64,000 nucleotides of DNA from Musicola paradisiaca NCPPB 2511 (GTDB lineage Bacteria; Pseudomonadota; Gammaproteobacteria; Enterobacterales; Enterobacteriaceae). The number at the start of each line of letters is the position of its first letter. Position 1 is the first letter of the stretch. The notes beneath the pieces were generated by a model. The model saw only the letters and a program-made list of their open reading frames with translations, was not told the DNA's origin and did not search any database. The position numbers and the translations under genes were made by a program. The DNA lies in contig NZ_CM001857.1 of the NCBI RefSeq assembly GCF_000400505.1, forward strand, positions 2,924,208 to 2,988,207, read 5' to 3'. This document shows, piece by piece, positions 1 to 8,291 of the stretch.

Positions 1-2139
1 CACCGCCGACAACCGTGGGTTCTTCGCCGCTGCGGCCAGTAACTGGTCGCGCAGCGCCAACAACCGGCTGCGATCGGTACTGCCGGTCGCCTGCAATTCA
101 AAGGTGAAACCGTTCGATTGCCCCATCCCCTGCACCGCCGGCGGCGACATGGTAAAGACCTGCGCATCACGGATACTGGCGAGCGCCCCCATCGCCCGGC
201 GGGCGATCGTTTCAGCGCTGTTTTGTTCGCCTGAGCGCTGGCTCCAGTTTTTCAGTGCGACGAACGCCATACCGGCATTCTGGCCGCTGCCGCTGAAGTT
301 AAACCCGGAGATCACGAAGATCGCCTCCACGTTGTCCTTCTCCTGGGTGAGGAAATAGTTCTCGATAGTCTTTCCCACTGCTTGGGTGCGCGCATCGGTC
401 GCGCCGGCCGGCAGCGTGAACTGCACCATCACATCGCCTTGATCCTCGTTGGGCAGAAAACCGCCCGGCAACCGCACGAACAGCACCCCCATCACCGCCA
501 CGACCAGCCCGTACAGCGCCAGATAGCGCCAGGAACGGGTCAGCACCTGCGCCACCCGCCCGACATAACGGGTTTGCAGCGCGTTATACCCCCGGTTGAA
601 GCGGGCGAAAAAGCCGTTGCCGGTCGACGCATGCGCCGTCGGTTTCAGCAACGATGCACACAATGCCGGCGTCAGCGTTAACGCCACCAGTACCGACAGC
701 AGCATGGAAGACACGATGGTGATGGAGAACTGGCGATAAATCACACCGGTGGAACCGCCGAAGAACGCCATCGGCAGAAAGACGGCGCTCAGCACCATGG
801 CGACGCCGACCAGCGCGCTGCCGATCTCGCGCATCGATTTTTCGGTAGCAGCGGCCGGCGCCATCCGCTCTTCCCGCATCAGACGCTCGACGTTTTCCAC
901 CACCACAATGGCGTCATCCACCAGCAAACCGATGGCCAAGACCATACCGAATAGCGTGAGGGTGTTGATGGAATAGCCGAAGACCGCCAGCACACCGAAG
1001 GTTCCCAGCAACACCACCGGCACCGCGACGGCCGGGATCAAGGTTGCACGCAGGTTTTGCAGGAACAGGAACATCACCAGCACCACCAGCAAGATGGCCT
1101 CGAACAGCGTCTTCACGACCTCTTCGACCGAAATCTTGATGAAGTCGGTACTGTCTTTCGGGTAGGCCACTTTATAGCCTTGCGGCATCTGCGGTTCGAA
1201 CTCCGCCACTTTAGCCTTGACGCGCTCGGCGGTGGACAACGCATTCGCCCCCGGCGACAGCATGACCGCAATCCCCGCGCCGGGATGCCCATTCAACCGG
1301 GTGGTCATGGAGTAATCTTCATTACCGATCTCCACCCGGGCGACATCCTCCAGCCGAACCAACGCCCCGCTGGTTTCGCTTTTGATGATGATATTGCGAA
1401 ATTCTTCCGGGGTTTTCAGCCGGGACTGTGCCGTGACCGTGGCCGTCAATTGCTGATTGGCGGAAGCGGGTTTCCCGCCGATCTTGCCGGCGGATACCTG
1501 GGTGTTCTGCGCTTCAATCGCCGAGGAGATATCCGACGGCATCAGGCTGTAGGACGCCAGTTTGGCCGGATCCAACCAAATACGCATGGCGTACTGGGAA
1601 CCGAACACCTGTACGCTGCCGACCCCCGCCACGCGCGACAGGGCATCCTGCATATTGCTGACCAGATAGTCGGCGATATCGGCGGCGCTGCTTTTATCGG
1701 TGACGTCATACAGCGCGGCGATCAGCAAAAAATTGCTCTGCGATTTCGTGACCGTCAACCCCTGTTGCTGCACTTCGGTCGGCAGGCGGCTGGTGGCCTG
1801 CTGCACTTTGTTCTGCACCTGTACCTGTGCGGTATCCGGGTCGGTTCCCTGGGCGAAGGTCACGGTGATTCTGACATCGCCGCTGGAGTCGCTGGTCGAC
1901 GAAAAATAGAGCAACCCGTCCAGCCCGGTCAGCTGCTGTTCAATCACCTGGGTGACGCTGTTTTCCAGCGTTTCCGCCGACGCACCGGGATAGTTGGTCT
2001 TGATGGATACCGACGGCGGCGCCACATCCGGGTACTGCGCCACCGGCAACGACTCGATGGACAACGCGCCGGCCAGCATAATGACGATGGCGATCACCCA
2101 GGCGAAAACCGGGCGATAAATGAAAAAGCGGGAGAACAT
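1..2139 (-). CDS. RND multidrug efflux permease, AcrB-like (partial, C-terminus outside window)
   Basis: Inner-membrane drug/proton antiporter of the HAE1 RND family, the pump subunit of a tripartite efflux system. The first 713 codons are present and the frame is still open at base 1. The N-terminus MFSRFFIYRPVFAWVIAIV is the typical first membrane helix. The segment GLLVDDAIVVVENVER around residue 400 holds the Asp-Asp pair of the proton relay in helix 4. The two porter-domain halves begin as expected; the second half is cut. The gene starts 2 nt after the adaptor gene stop, so the two are translationally linked. Family assignment is secure. The exact member (AcrB, AcrF, MexB-like) and substrates cannot be read from the sequence. 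Confidence 0.93.
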   Translation of the reverse strand, partial: MFSRFFIYRPVFAWVIAIVIMLAGALSIESLPVAQYPDVAPPSVSIKTNYPGASAETLENSVTQVIEQQLTGLDGLLYFSSTSDSSGDVRITVTFAQGTDPDTAQVQVQNKVQQATSRLPTEVQQQGLTVTKSQSNFLLIAALYDVTDKSSAADIADYLVSNMQDALSRVAGVGSVQVFGSQYAMRIWLDPAKLASYSLMPSDISSAIEAQNTQVSAGKIGGKPASANQQLTATVTAQSRLKTPEEFRNIIIKSETSGALVRLEDVARVEIGNEDYSMTTRLNGHPGAGIAVMLSPGANALSTAERVKAKVAEFEPQMPQGYKVAYPKDSTDFIKISVEEVVKTLFEAILLVVLVMFLFLQNLRATLIPAVAVPVVLLGTFGVLAVFGYSINTLTLFGMVLAIGLLVDDAIVVVENVERLMREERMAPAAATEKSMREIGSALVGVAMVLSAVFLPMAFFGGSTGVIYRQFSITIVSSMLLSVLVALTLTPALCASLLKPTAHASTGNGFFARFNRGYNALQTRYVGRVAQVLTRSWRYLALYGLVVAVMGVLFVRLPGGFLPNEDQGDVMVQFTLPAGATDARTQAVGKTIENYFLTQEKDNVEAIFVISGFNFSGSGQNAGMAFVALKNWSQRSGEQNSAETIARRAMGALASIRDAQVFTMSPPAVQGMGQSNGFTFELQATGSTDRSRLLALRDQLLAAAAKNPRLSAV

Positions 2140-2141
2140 AG

Positions 2142-3293
2142 TTACTGTGCCTCCGTGCCGCGTTGAGATACCGCGCCGGATGGTGTCTTACCTTCAACCG
2201 CCGTTACCGTCTCCCCGTTATGCACTTTGTCGGTACCTTCCGTGATTATGCGCTCGCCAGTATGCAATCCTTGGGTAATCAGCCAGTTGTCGCCAATCGC
2301 CTCGCCGGTTTCCACCTGCCGCAGTTCCACCTGCTGTTTATCGTTCACCACCCAGGCGGTCGCCCGGCCTTTGGCATCACGGATAATCCCTTGCTGAGGC
2401 GCCAGAATGGCATCCGGCAACGTCGCCGTAGCAACCGATGCCCGAACGAACATGCCCGGCAACAGCGTATGGGCCGGGTTGGCGAACTCCGCCCGCAATG
2501 TGACGCTGCCGGTGGCTTCATCCACGGCGACTTCCGCCAACTTCACGGTGCCGGGCTGCGCGTAACGCTGGCCATTTTCCAGCGTCAACACGGCCTGAGT
2601 CTGGGGCTGCTGCTGGCTGGACAACAATGCCAACCGCTGGCGGCTGGACTGGGTGAGGTCGACGTAAATAGGATCCAATTGACGGATGGTCGCCAACGCG
2701 GTGCTCTGGCTGGCCGTGACCAGCGCGCCCGACGTGACGGAGGAGATGCCGATACGCCCGGCAATCGGCGCGGTGATCCGGGTGTAGGCCAGATTAATCT
2801 GCGCCGTTTTCACCGCCGCCGCCTTTTCCGCGACATTAGCCACACTCTCTTCGTAAGTGGCCTGCGCATCGTCGGCATCCTGCTGCGAGACGCCGTCTTC
2901 TTTCAACAGGCGCGCATAGCGTTCCGCTTTCAGTTTCGCCGAACGCACCGTGGCCTGGGCATTTTTCAGCGCAGCGGCAGCCTGATCCTGAGCAGCCTGA
3001 TAACTGGCCGGATCAATCTGGTACAGCACCTGTCCGGCTTTCACCTCGCTGCCTTCGGTAAATAGCCGCTGGAGGATAATGCCGTCCACCTGTGGTCGCA
3101 CCTCGGACACCTGCGCCGCAGTCACGCGCCCGGTCAATTCACTGTGCAAGGTGACAGGGGCGCTTTTCAGCGTTTGTACCGTTACCTCCACCGGCGCAGC
3201 CCTCTCCGGGGATTCATTTTTCTGCTCACAACCGGCCAAATTCCATGCCATCAGCACGACACTGGTTGTCACAATTAACATTTTACTTCGCAT
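2142..3293 (-). CDS. RND efflux periplasmic adaptor lipoprotein (AcrA/AcrE-like)
   Basis: Membrane fusion protein linking the RND pump to an outer-membrane channel such as TolC. 383 aa. The N-terminus has a short hydrophobic stretch ending in the lipobox LAGC (Cys about residue 22), so it is probably a lipoprotein. EVRPQVDGIILQRLFTEGS and VLYQIDPASYQA form the lipoyl half-motifs. A coiled-coil hairpin spans roughly residues 95-165. INLAYTRITAPIAGRIG is the second lipoyl half, followed by beta-barrel and membrane-proximal domains (LLPGMFVRA). ATG at 3293 is chosen over the TTG just before it because AGGGA lies 7 nt upstream. It is divergent from the TetR-type gene, with a palindromic operator between them. 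Confidence 0.93.
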   Translation of the reverse strand: MRSKMLIVTTSVVLMAWNLAGCEQKNESPERAAPVEVTVQTLKSAPVTLHSELTGRVTAAQVSEVRPQVDGIILQRLFTEGSEVKAGQVLYQIDPASYQAAQDQAAAALKNAQATVRSAKLKAERYARLLKEDGVSQQDADDAQATYEESVANVAEKAAAVKTAQINLAYTRITAPIAGRIGISSVTSGALVTASQSTALATIRQLDPIYVDLTQSSRQRLALLSSQQQPQTQAVLTLENGQRYAQPGTVKLAEVAVDEATGSVTLRAEFANPAHTLLPGMFVRASVATATLPDAILAPQQGIIRDAKGRATAWVVNDKQQVELRQVETGEAIGDNWLITQGLHTGERIITEGTDKVHNGETVTAVEGKTPSGAVSQRGTEAQ

Positions 3294-3308
3294 CAAGCCG
3301 TCCCTAAA

Positions 3309-3334
3309 ATTGAGAATGAACGTTCATTCTCAAT
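3309..3334. promoter_or_regulatory. 26-bp perfect palindrome, probable TetR-family operator over divergent promoters
   Basis: Both arms read ATTGAGAATGAAC and meet at the centre with no mismatch. The site lies 16 bp from the adaptor start and 81 bp from the regulator start. On the plus strand TTGAGA (3310-3315) with TATAAA (3334-3339) 18 bp later resembles a sigma-70 promoter. By symmetry the other arm supplies a TTGAGA for the minus direction, with a weaker -10. Bound repressor would therefore block both directions. The repeat is directly visible; that the neighbouring TetR-type protein is the ligand is inferred from the usual autoregulated arrangement. Confidence 0.8.
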
Positions 3335-3415
3335 ATAAAAAAAATTACGTCAATCTTCTTATGACCTTTGCAAGGGTAACGTAAGCAACGTTATCCGGAC
3401 TTACTGGAGCATACC

Positions 3416-4015
3416 GTGTCATTACCACGTACAGACGACAAAACGCTGGCCCGGCGGGATCAGATCATTGCCGCGGCCCGCTACTGTTTCCGTCACGCCG
3501 GATTCCATGGCGCCAGTATGGCGGAAATCGCCGCTCAGGCCCGGCTCAGCGTCGGGCAGATTTATCGCTATTTCATCAACAAGGACGACATCATCGAAGA
3601 GATCGTGCGCCGCATCGTGGAATGCCGATTGAAACACATGTCGCCGGGCAAGGAGGATCCATTGCTCTTCGCCCCCAGGCTGGCGCGGCGCGAGCTGCCG
3701 GACGATGACCCCAGCTGGAGCGACGACCATGCATTGATGCTGGAGGTCGCCGCTGAAGCGACGCGCAATCCACGAGTCGCCACTATTCTGCATGACGCGG
3801 ATCGGCGGCTGTTTCAGCAAGCCTGCTCATTGGTGAAGCAGCGCTACCCCCATTTCAGCGACCCGGAGATCGCAGCCCGGGTCGAACTGATGGCGGTGCT
3901 GGGTGAAGGCACCGCCTGGCGCAGTTTGTTGCCGGCCTACTATGCCGCCGACGTGCTGCAACCGTTATACGAAAATTTGCTTAATCTCACCTTTCCACAG
4001 GATCACCATGAGTAA
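3416..4015 (+). CDS. TetR/AcrR-family transcriptional repressor
   Basis: One-component repressor, 199 aa. The N-terminal helix-turn-helix covers about residues 13-61: RRDQIIAAARYCFRHAGF, then MAEIAAQARLSVGQIYRYF, the classic TetR recognition-helix signature. The C-terminal ligand/dimer domain is poorly conserved, as usual. Translation starts at GTG 3416, preceded by TGGAG about 8 nt upstream; the first in-frame ATG lies deep inside the DNA-binding domain. The end overlaps the start of the Bcr/CflA exporter by 8 nt, so the two are co-translated. It very likely controls the divergent RND pair and its own operon through the palindrome at 3309-3334. The inducer is unknown. Confidence 0.9.
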   Translation: MSLPRTDDKTLARRDQIIAAARYCFRHAGFHGASMAEIAAQARLSVGQIYRYFINKDDIIEEIVRRIVECRLKHMSPGKEDPLLFAPRLARRELPDDDPSWSDDHALMLEVAAEATRNPRVATILHDADRRLFQQACSLVKQRYPHFSDPEIAARVELMAVLGEGTAWRSLLPAYYAADVLQPLYENLLNLTFPQDHHE

Positions 4016-5201
4016 ATCCACGTCCAATCGCTCCAGGTTCGGTTATGCGCTGATCCTCGGCTCGCTGGCGGCATTGGGACCGCTTTGTACCGATCTTTAT
4101 CTGCCTGCGCTGCCGCAACTGGCCAGCGAGTTGTCCACATCTACCGCCACCGCGCAGTTCAGCCTGACCGCAGGCTTGCTGGGCCTGGGCTTCGGCCAGC
4201 TGATTTTCGGCCCGCTTAGCGATAAACGCGGACGGCGCGGGCCATTGTTATGGTCGTTGATCATGTTGCTGCTCACTTCCGCCTGGTGTGCGCTGGCATC
4301 GGATATCGGCCAGTTGATTATTGCCCGCCTGTTACAGGGGATTGCCGGTGCAGGCGGTGCAGTATTGTCGCGTGCCGTCGCGCGCGATCTGTATGCCGGA
4401 CACGAACTCACCCGGTTCTTTACACTGTTGATGCTGGTCAACGGATTGGCCCCTATTCTTTCGCCGGTACTGGGCGGTGCGTTGATGACGCTCACCAACT
4501 GGCGCGGAATTTTCGTTACGCTGACGCTTATCGCCATCCTGCTGCTACTCATGAGCGCACTGCGGCTGCCGGAAACATTACCGGCTAAACGCCGTATCGA
4601 CGGCGGCATCGGCGCCATGCTGGCGTCGCTCGGCAGCCTGCTACAAGCTCGCCAGTTTATGGGTCTGTGCCTTACGCAAGGGTTTTCGGGGGCAGGAATG
4701 TTCGCCTATATCGGGGGATCGCCGTTTGTACTCCAGGAGATTTATGGGCTCAGCCCGCAAGCGTTCAGCCTGTGTTTCGCCGTCAACAGCATTGGCTTGA
4801 TCATTGCCGGGCAGCTCGCCGAGCGGCTGTGCCGTCGTTGGGGGGAAAACGGCGTACTGCGTCTGGGGTTGGGGATCGCCATCGTCGCATCGCTGGCGCT
4901 GGCGCTGGCCGGTTATCTGCACGCGCCGTTGATAGGGATTCTGTTACCGCTGTTCCTGGCGATATCGATGATTGGTTTTATCGGCCCCTGCGCATCCGCG
5001 TTGGCAATGCAGAGTCAGGGCGGCAAAGCGGGCAGCGCGTCGGCGCTGTTGGGGCTTAGCATGTTCGCCCTCGGCGCGCTGAGCGTACCACTCACCGGAC
5101 TCAGTGGCGGAACCAGTGCGCTATCGATGGGGGTGGTGATCCTGACATGTTATTTGCTGGCCACCTTCTGTTGGTGGCGATCACTGCAAGCCGCCAACTG
5201 A
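4008..5201 (+). CDS. Bcr/CflA-family MFS drug efflux transporter
   Basis: Inner-membrane 12-helix proton antiporter, 397 aa, of the Bcr/CflA branch of the major facilitator superfamily. Evidence: the family opening LGSLAALGPLCTDLYLPALP; motif A in the helix 2-3 loop, FGPLSDKRGRRGPLL, near residues 65-80; an antiporter-type segment GIAGAGGAVLSRAVARD about residue 110; and evenly spaced hydrophobic segments to the end. ATG 4008 overlaps the repressor stop by 8 nt. An ATG further upstream in the same frame would lie inside the repressor gene and is not used. Substrate is not predictable from sequence; relatives export bicyclomycin, sulfonamides or chloramphenicol. Co-expression with a TetR-type regulator implies inducible efflux. 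Confidence 0.9.
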   Translation: MSKSTSNRSRFGYALILGSLAALGPLCTDLYLPALPQLASELSTSTATAQFSLTAGLLGLGFGQLIFGPLSDKRGRRGPLLWSLIMLLLTSAWCALASDIGQLIIARLLQGIAGAGGAVLSRAVARDLYAGHELTRFFTLLMLVNGLAPILSPVLGGALMTLTNWRGIFVTLTLIAILLLLMSALRLPETLPAKRRIDGGIGAMLASLGSLLQARQFMGLCLTQGFSGAGMFAYIGGSPFVLQEIYGLSPQAFSLCFAVNSIGLIIAGQLAERLCRRWGENGVLRLGLGIAIVASLALALAGYLHAPLIGILLPLFLAISMIGFIGPCASALAMQSQGGKAGSASALLGLSMFALGALSVPLTGLSGGTSALSMGVVILTCYLLATFCWWRSLQAAN

Positions 5202-5218
5202 ACGGCGGGTATCATGCC

Positions 5219-5244
5219 GGCGTCTCCATCAACACGGAGACGCC
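5219..5244. terminator. GC-rich hairpin between convergent genes
   Basis: Stem GGCGTCTCC / GGAGACGCC with an 8-nt loop, located between the stops of the drug exporter and fdhE. No strong T-run on either side, so it may act as a weak bidirectional terminator or as an mRNA 3' end structure. Confidence 0.5.
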
Positions 5245-5252
5245 GTAGCGCC

Positions 5253-6182
5253 TTAAATATTGCTATTCGGGAACAGAAACGGATTGATGCTACTGCGGGC
5301 AAAACCCTCTTCTTCCATTTTGATATCCAGCACCAGTGACGCCAGATCGTCGGCGACGGCTTCCACCCGATGATCTTTCTCCTGATACAACAGCTTTAGA
5401 TAGGTGCCGCAGTCATCACAACTCTCGGTCTTGATGGCTGAATTTTCGTCATCCAACGACCAATAATTCAGCTTGCCGGCCTGCTCGCAGTTACTGCATT
5501 TCACCCGTACCATATGCCATTCGGTCTCGCACAAATTGCAGTGCAGATAACGCAAACCGCTGGTAGTACCGAGCTGAACCACGCCGGAAACCGGTATGCT
5601 GCCGCACACCGGACAGAACTGCCGGTGTTCGCCCAACTCCGCGCGCGCCTTGCCCGGCAGGCTGGTCGCCATCTGCGCCCAGTACAGCGACAACGCCGCC
5701 CAGACGAACGGCGCTTTGTCGTTGTCTTCCTCGCTGAATTGCTGGTTCAGCAGCGCGCTCGCCAGCGTCTCCCACTCCTGCGCCGACATTTTTTCCAGAT
5801 TCTCCAGCGTGGACAGCACCTGGCCGTCGGCGCCCGGTTTCAGTTCCTCAATCAATGCCCGCAGCAACGTGTGCCAGTGCGGATCGCGCGGGAAGACGCT
5901 GACGTCCAACGGCGGACGTTCACCCTTGTTTTCCAGCAAAAAGGCAAGATCCTGTTGCAGGGGGTGATCGTGCAGGACTTTTTGCTGCGCCTCGACCACC
6001 GCAGCGGCGAAATCAAGGTAATCCTCCAACGGATGATTCTCCGCCAGTTGGCGCAGACGTTCGGCTCGGTTGCTGTACAGGCTTTTCAGATTCGCAAACA
6101 GCAGCGGCGGGATAGCGCCAAGAGTGGAAGATTTATCATTCTGGCCTGCCAGTTGATCCTGCGGCACGATACGAATACTCAT
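5253..6182 (-). CDS. fdhE: Formate dehydrogenase accessory protein FdhE
   Basis: Cytoplasmic protein needed for activity of the respiratory formate dehydrogenases; it is reported to bind the catalytic subunit before Tat export. 309 aa, the usual length. Four Cys-X2-Cys pairs lie in the C-terminal half: [20 protein letters not shown] and CDDCGTY. They form the rubredoxin-like metal site(s) typical of the family. The N-terminus [11 protein letters not shown] matches E. coli FdhE, so ATG 6182 is preferred over an in-frame ATG 36 nt upstream. It follows fdoGHI on the same strand as in E. coli, but a strong terminator and about 570 bp separate them, so it probably has its own promoter. Confidence 0.95.
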   Translation of the reverse strand: MSIRIVPQDQLAGQNDKSSTLGAIPPLLFANLKSLYSNRAERLRQLAENHPLEDYLDFAAAVVEAQQKVLHDHPLQQDLAFLLENKGERPPLDVSVFPRDPHWHTLLRALIEELKPGADGQVLSTLENLEKMSAQEWETLASALLNQQFSEEDNDKAPFVWAALSLYWAQMATSLPGKARAELGEHRQFCPVCGSIPVSGVVQLGTTSGLRYLHCNLCETEWHMVRVKCSNCEQAGKLNYWSLDDENSAIKTESCDDCGTYLKLLYQEKDHRVEAVADDLASLVLDIKMEEEGFARSSINPFLFPNSNI

Positions 6183-6694
6183 CAGGTGATATTTCCCGTT
6201 GTCGATATTGAAAAGCACACCGCGCGTCGGCTGTGACCATCACGGTATTGTGACGAAACGACCACCGCCGGCGATCGCGCAAATTAAAGGCCTATCCACC
6301 CCACGCGCCCCAAACGGGGTATACCCATGCGCCAAAACTTGAGCGCCGCCACACTGCGGCATGGCAAGCGCAACCGCCTGAAGGGATAGGCTCTGAGAGC
6401 GCTAATGTTAACAGGTTATTCCCTGCTGACAGCAGTGATTTTCCTCATTTGCCGCGCGGGTGAGCGACAAGACGGCAGCGCGGCTCGTCATCCGCAAAAT
6501 GGTGGACATAAATGCGTAGCGATACCCTAACGATTGAGTTGCAGGGCAAAACGCCCGCATTGTGTTTCCGGCTGTGGCCGGGCAGCGTTGCACAAGCCGG
6601 CTGAATGGCGCGCCAAACGCGCAGATTCGCACTGTGCCGGCTACCGACGTATGAAGAAGAGATGTGCCGGGCAGTAAGGATGTACGCCATAAAA
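6183..6694. other. Non-coding spacer with nested inverted repeats
   Basis: About 510 bp between fdhE and the fdo terminator. No convincing gene. Several imperfect inverted repeats are present: GCCTATCC (6290-6297) with GGATAGGC (6384-6391), a CCGCGC/GCGCGG pair around 6450-6485, and CCGGCTGTG (6568-6576) with CACAAGCCGG (6591-6600). The GCCGG core recurs near 6640 and 6665. It may hold REP-like palindromic repeats and the fdhE promoter; neither can be fixed by eye. Confidence 0.4.
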
Positions 6695-6730
6695 CATCAC
6701 AAGGGGAAGCCAACGCTTCCCCTTGTGATG
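6695..6730 (-). terminator. Rho-independent terminator of fdoGHI
   Basis: A perfect 15-bp stem, CATCACAAGGGGAAG pairing with its complement, with a 6-nt loop. On the minus strand it is followed directly by TTTTATGG. It lies 24 nt after the fdoI stop. Confidence 0.9.
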
Positions 6731-6754
6731 ATGCCAATGTCGCACCGCGTTTCG

Positions 6755-7390
6755 TCAGGGCTGCTTTTCCTGCCCTTTGGATTGCAGTTCACGATACCAG
6801 CGCGGATGGTGTTTCTTCGCCCAGGATTTTGACACCCAGCCTTCCACCATCGCGGTAATGGTGCCTTTAACCCACAACGCCGCGTAGATGTGCACCATGA
6901 TGACCAAGATCAGCCCGACGGCAGCGACGGAATGCACCACCAGCGCCGCCCGGATAAGCGGGATCGGGAACGATGGCGCAAAGTAAGGCCGCCAGATCAC
7001 CACCCCACTGCCTAACAGCAACAGCAAACTGATGATGGCCAGCCAGAACACGCATTTCTGGCCGAAGTTGTAGCGCCCGGTGTCGCCCACTTCTTCATTG
7101 CGGGCGATCTTGTGGATATTTTTGGCCCATTCGATGTCATCACGATGGATCAGGTTATGTTTCCAGTAACGGAAAAACATCAGCAGAAACGCCACAAACA
7201 TCACCACGCCGACAAACGGGTGCAGAACACGCGCCAGTTGCGGCGTACCCAATACATTCATCAGCCAGTTGAACGACGGGAAAAAGAACCCTAATCCACT
7301 GAGTGCAGCGAACACAAAACAGAACGCGACAATCCAGTGGTTGATGCGCTCTGGCGCACTATAACGCTGAATACGATTATTCTTTTTCAT
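6755..7390 (-). CDS. fdoI: Formate dehydrogenase-O cytochrome b556 subunit (gamma)
   Basis: Inner-membrane di-heme cytochrome b that passes electrons from FdoH to quinone. 211 aa, four membrane helices. Family landmarks: [17 protein letters not shown] with a heme-ligand His; [25 protein letters not shown]; the loop motif around [22 protein letters not shown]; and helix 4 with [28 protein letters not shown], whose His residues are the expected heme ligands. Its start overlaps the end of fdoH by 14 nt, the usual translational coupling. It ends just before a strong terminator, so it is the last gene of the operon. Confidence 0.97.
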   Translation of the reverse strand: MKKNNRIQRYSAPERINHWIVAFCFVFAALSGLGFFFPSFNWLMNVLGTPQLARVLHPFVGVVMFVAFLLMFFRYWKHNLIHRDDIEWAKNIHKIARNEEVGDTGRYNFGQKCVFWLAIISLLLLLGSGVVIWRPYFAPSFPIPLIRAALVVHSVAAVGLILVIMVHIYAALWVKGTITAMVEGWVSKSWAKKHHPRWYRELQSKGQEKQP

Positions 7391-8279
7391 GTTGCTTGTC
7401 CTCGTGGTGCTCTTCGTCCTCTTCCTCTACGCGGTTCGGACCAATGCCAACATAGTGGAATACGCTGGCGGCGAAGGTGGCGGCAAACCCGATAGCAGCC
7501 AGCGGCTTCCAAACGCCTTTCCAGAAAGTCACCGCTGGGCTGATGCTCGGGTTATCCGGCAGACCGTGATAGAGCTGGGGACGATCGGCATGATGTAAGA
7601 CATACATCACATGTGTCCCGCCGACACCCGCTGGATCATACAAGCCGGCATTGTTGTAACCACGACTGTTCAGGTCTTTCACCCGCTCGCTCGCCAACAC
7701 TTTCATCTCGTCTTTGGTACCGAAATGGATCGCGCCGGTTGGGCAAGTCTTCACGCAAGAGGGCTCCTGACCAACTTCCACACGGTCAACGCACAGAGTG
7801 CACTTGTACACCTTGTTGTCGTCCTTGTTCATGCGCGGCACATTGAACGGGCACCCTGCGATGCAGTAACCGCAACCAATGCAGTGTTCCGACTGAAAAT
7901 CAACAATACCGTTGGCATACTGAATAATCGCCCCTTCCGCCGGACACGCCTTCAGGCAGCCAGGGTCAGCGCAATGCATACAGCCATCTTTACGGATCAA
8001 CCATTCCAGCTTGCCGTTCTCTTCAACTTCGGAGAACCGCATCACCGTCCAGGACTTGGCGCTGAGATCGGTAGGGTTGTCGTACACCCCGATGTTATGC
8101 CCGACATCATCACGGATATCGTTCCATTCGGAACAGGCCACCTGACAAGCCTTGCAGCCGATACAGGTGGTGACGTCGATAAGCTTAGCCACCTGCTCTT
8201 TGTGATTACGGGCCTGTGGCGGCGGTGTCAATGAATTGGTCGCGGAGCGACGGATAATATCTTGAGATTGCATTGCCAT
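7377..8279 (-). CDS. fdoH: Formate dehydrogenase-O iron-sulfur subunit (beta)
   Basis: Electron-transfer subunit carrying four [4Fe-4S] clusters between the molybdopterin subunit and the cytochrome. 300 aa. The cysteine motifs occur in order: [41 protein letters not shown] and [22 protein letters not shown] single C-terminal membrane helix ([20 protein letters not shown]) anchors it with the globular part in the periplasm; it has no signal of its own and is exported bound to FdoG. The tail is unusually acidic and His-rich ([16 protein letters not shown]). It starts 12 nt after the fdoG stop and overlaps fdoI by 14 nt. Confidence 0.97.
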   Translation of the reverse strand: MAMQSQDIIRRSATNSLTPPPQARNHKEQVAKLIDVTTCIGCKACQVACSEWNDIRDDVGHNIGVYDNPTDLSAKSWTVMRFSEVEENGKLEWLIRKDGCMHCADPGCLKACPAEGAIIQYANGIVDFQSEHCIGCGYCIAGCPFNVPRMNKDDNKVYKCTLCVDRVEVGQEPSCVKTCPTGAIHFGTKDEMKVLASERVKDLNSRGYNNAGLYDPAGVGGTHVMYVLHHADRPQLYHGLPDNPSISPAVTFWKGVWKPLAAIGFAATFAASVFHYVGIGPNRVEEEDEEHHEDKQHEKE

Positions 8280-8291
8280 AGTGTTTCTCCG

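Noticed and set aside
1057-2166. 369-codon plus-strand frame opposite the RND permease
   Set aside because: Antisense shadow of a clear AcrB-type protein; no recognisable domain.
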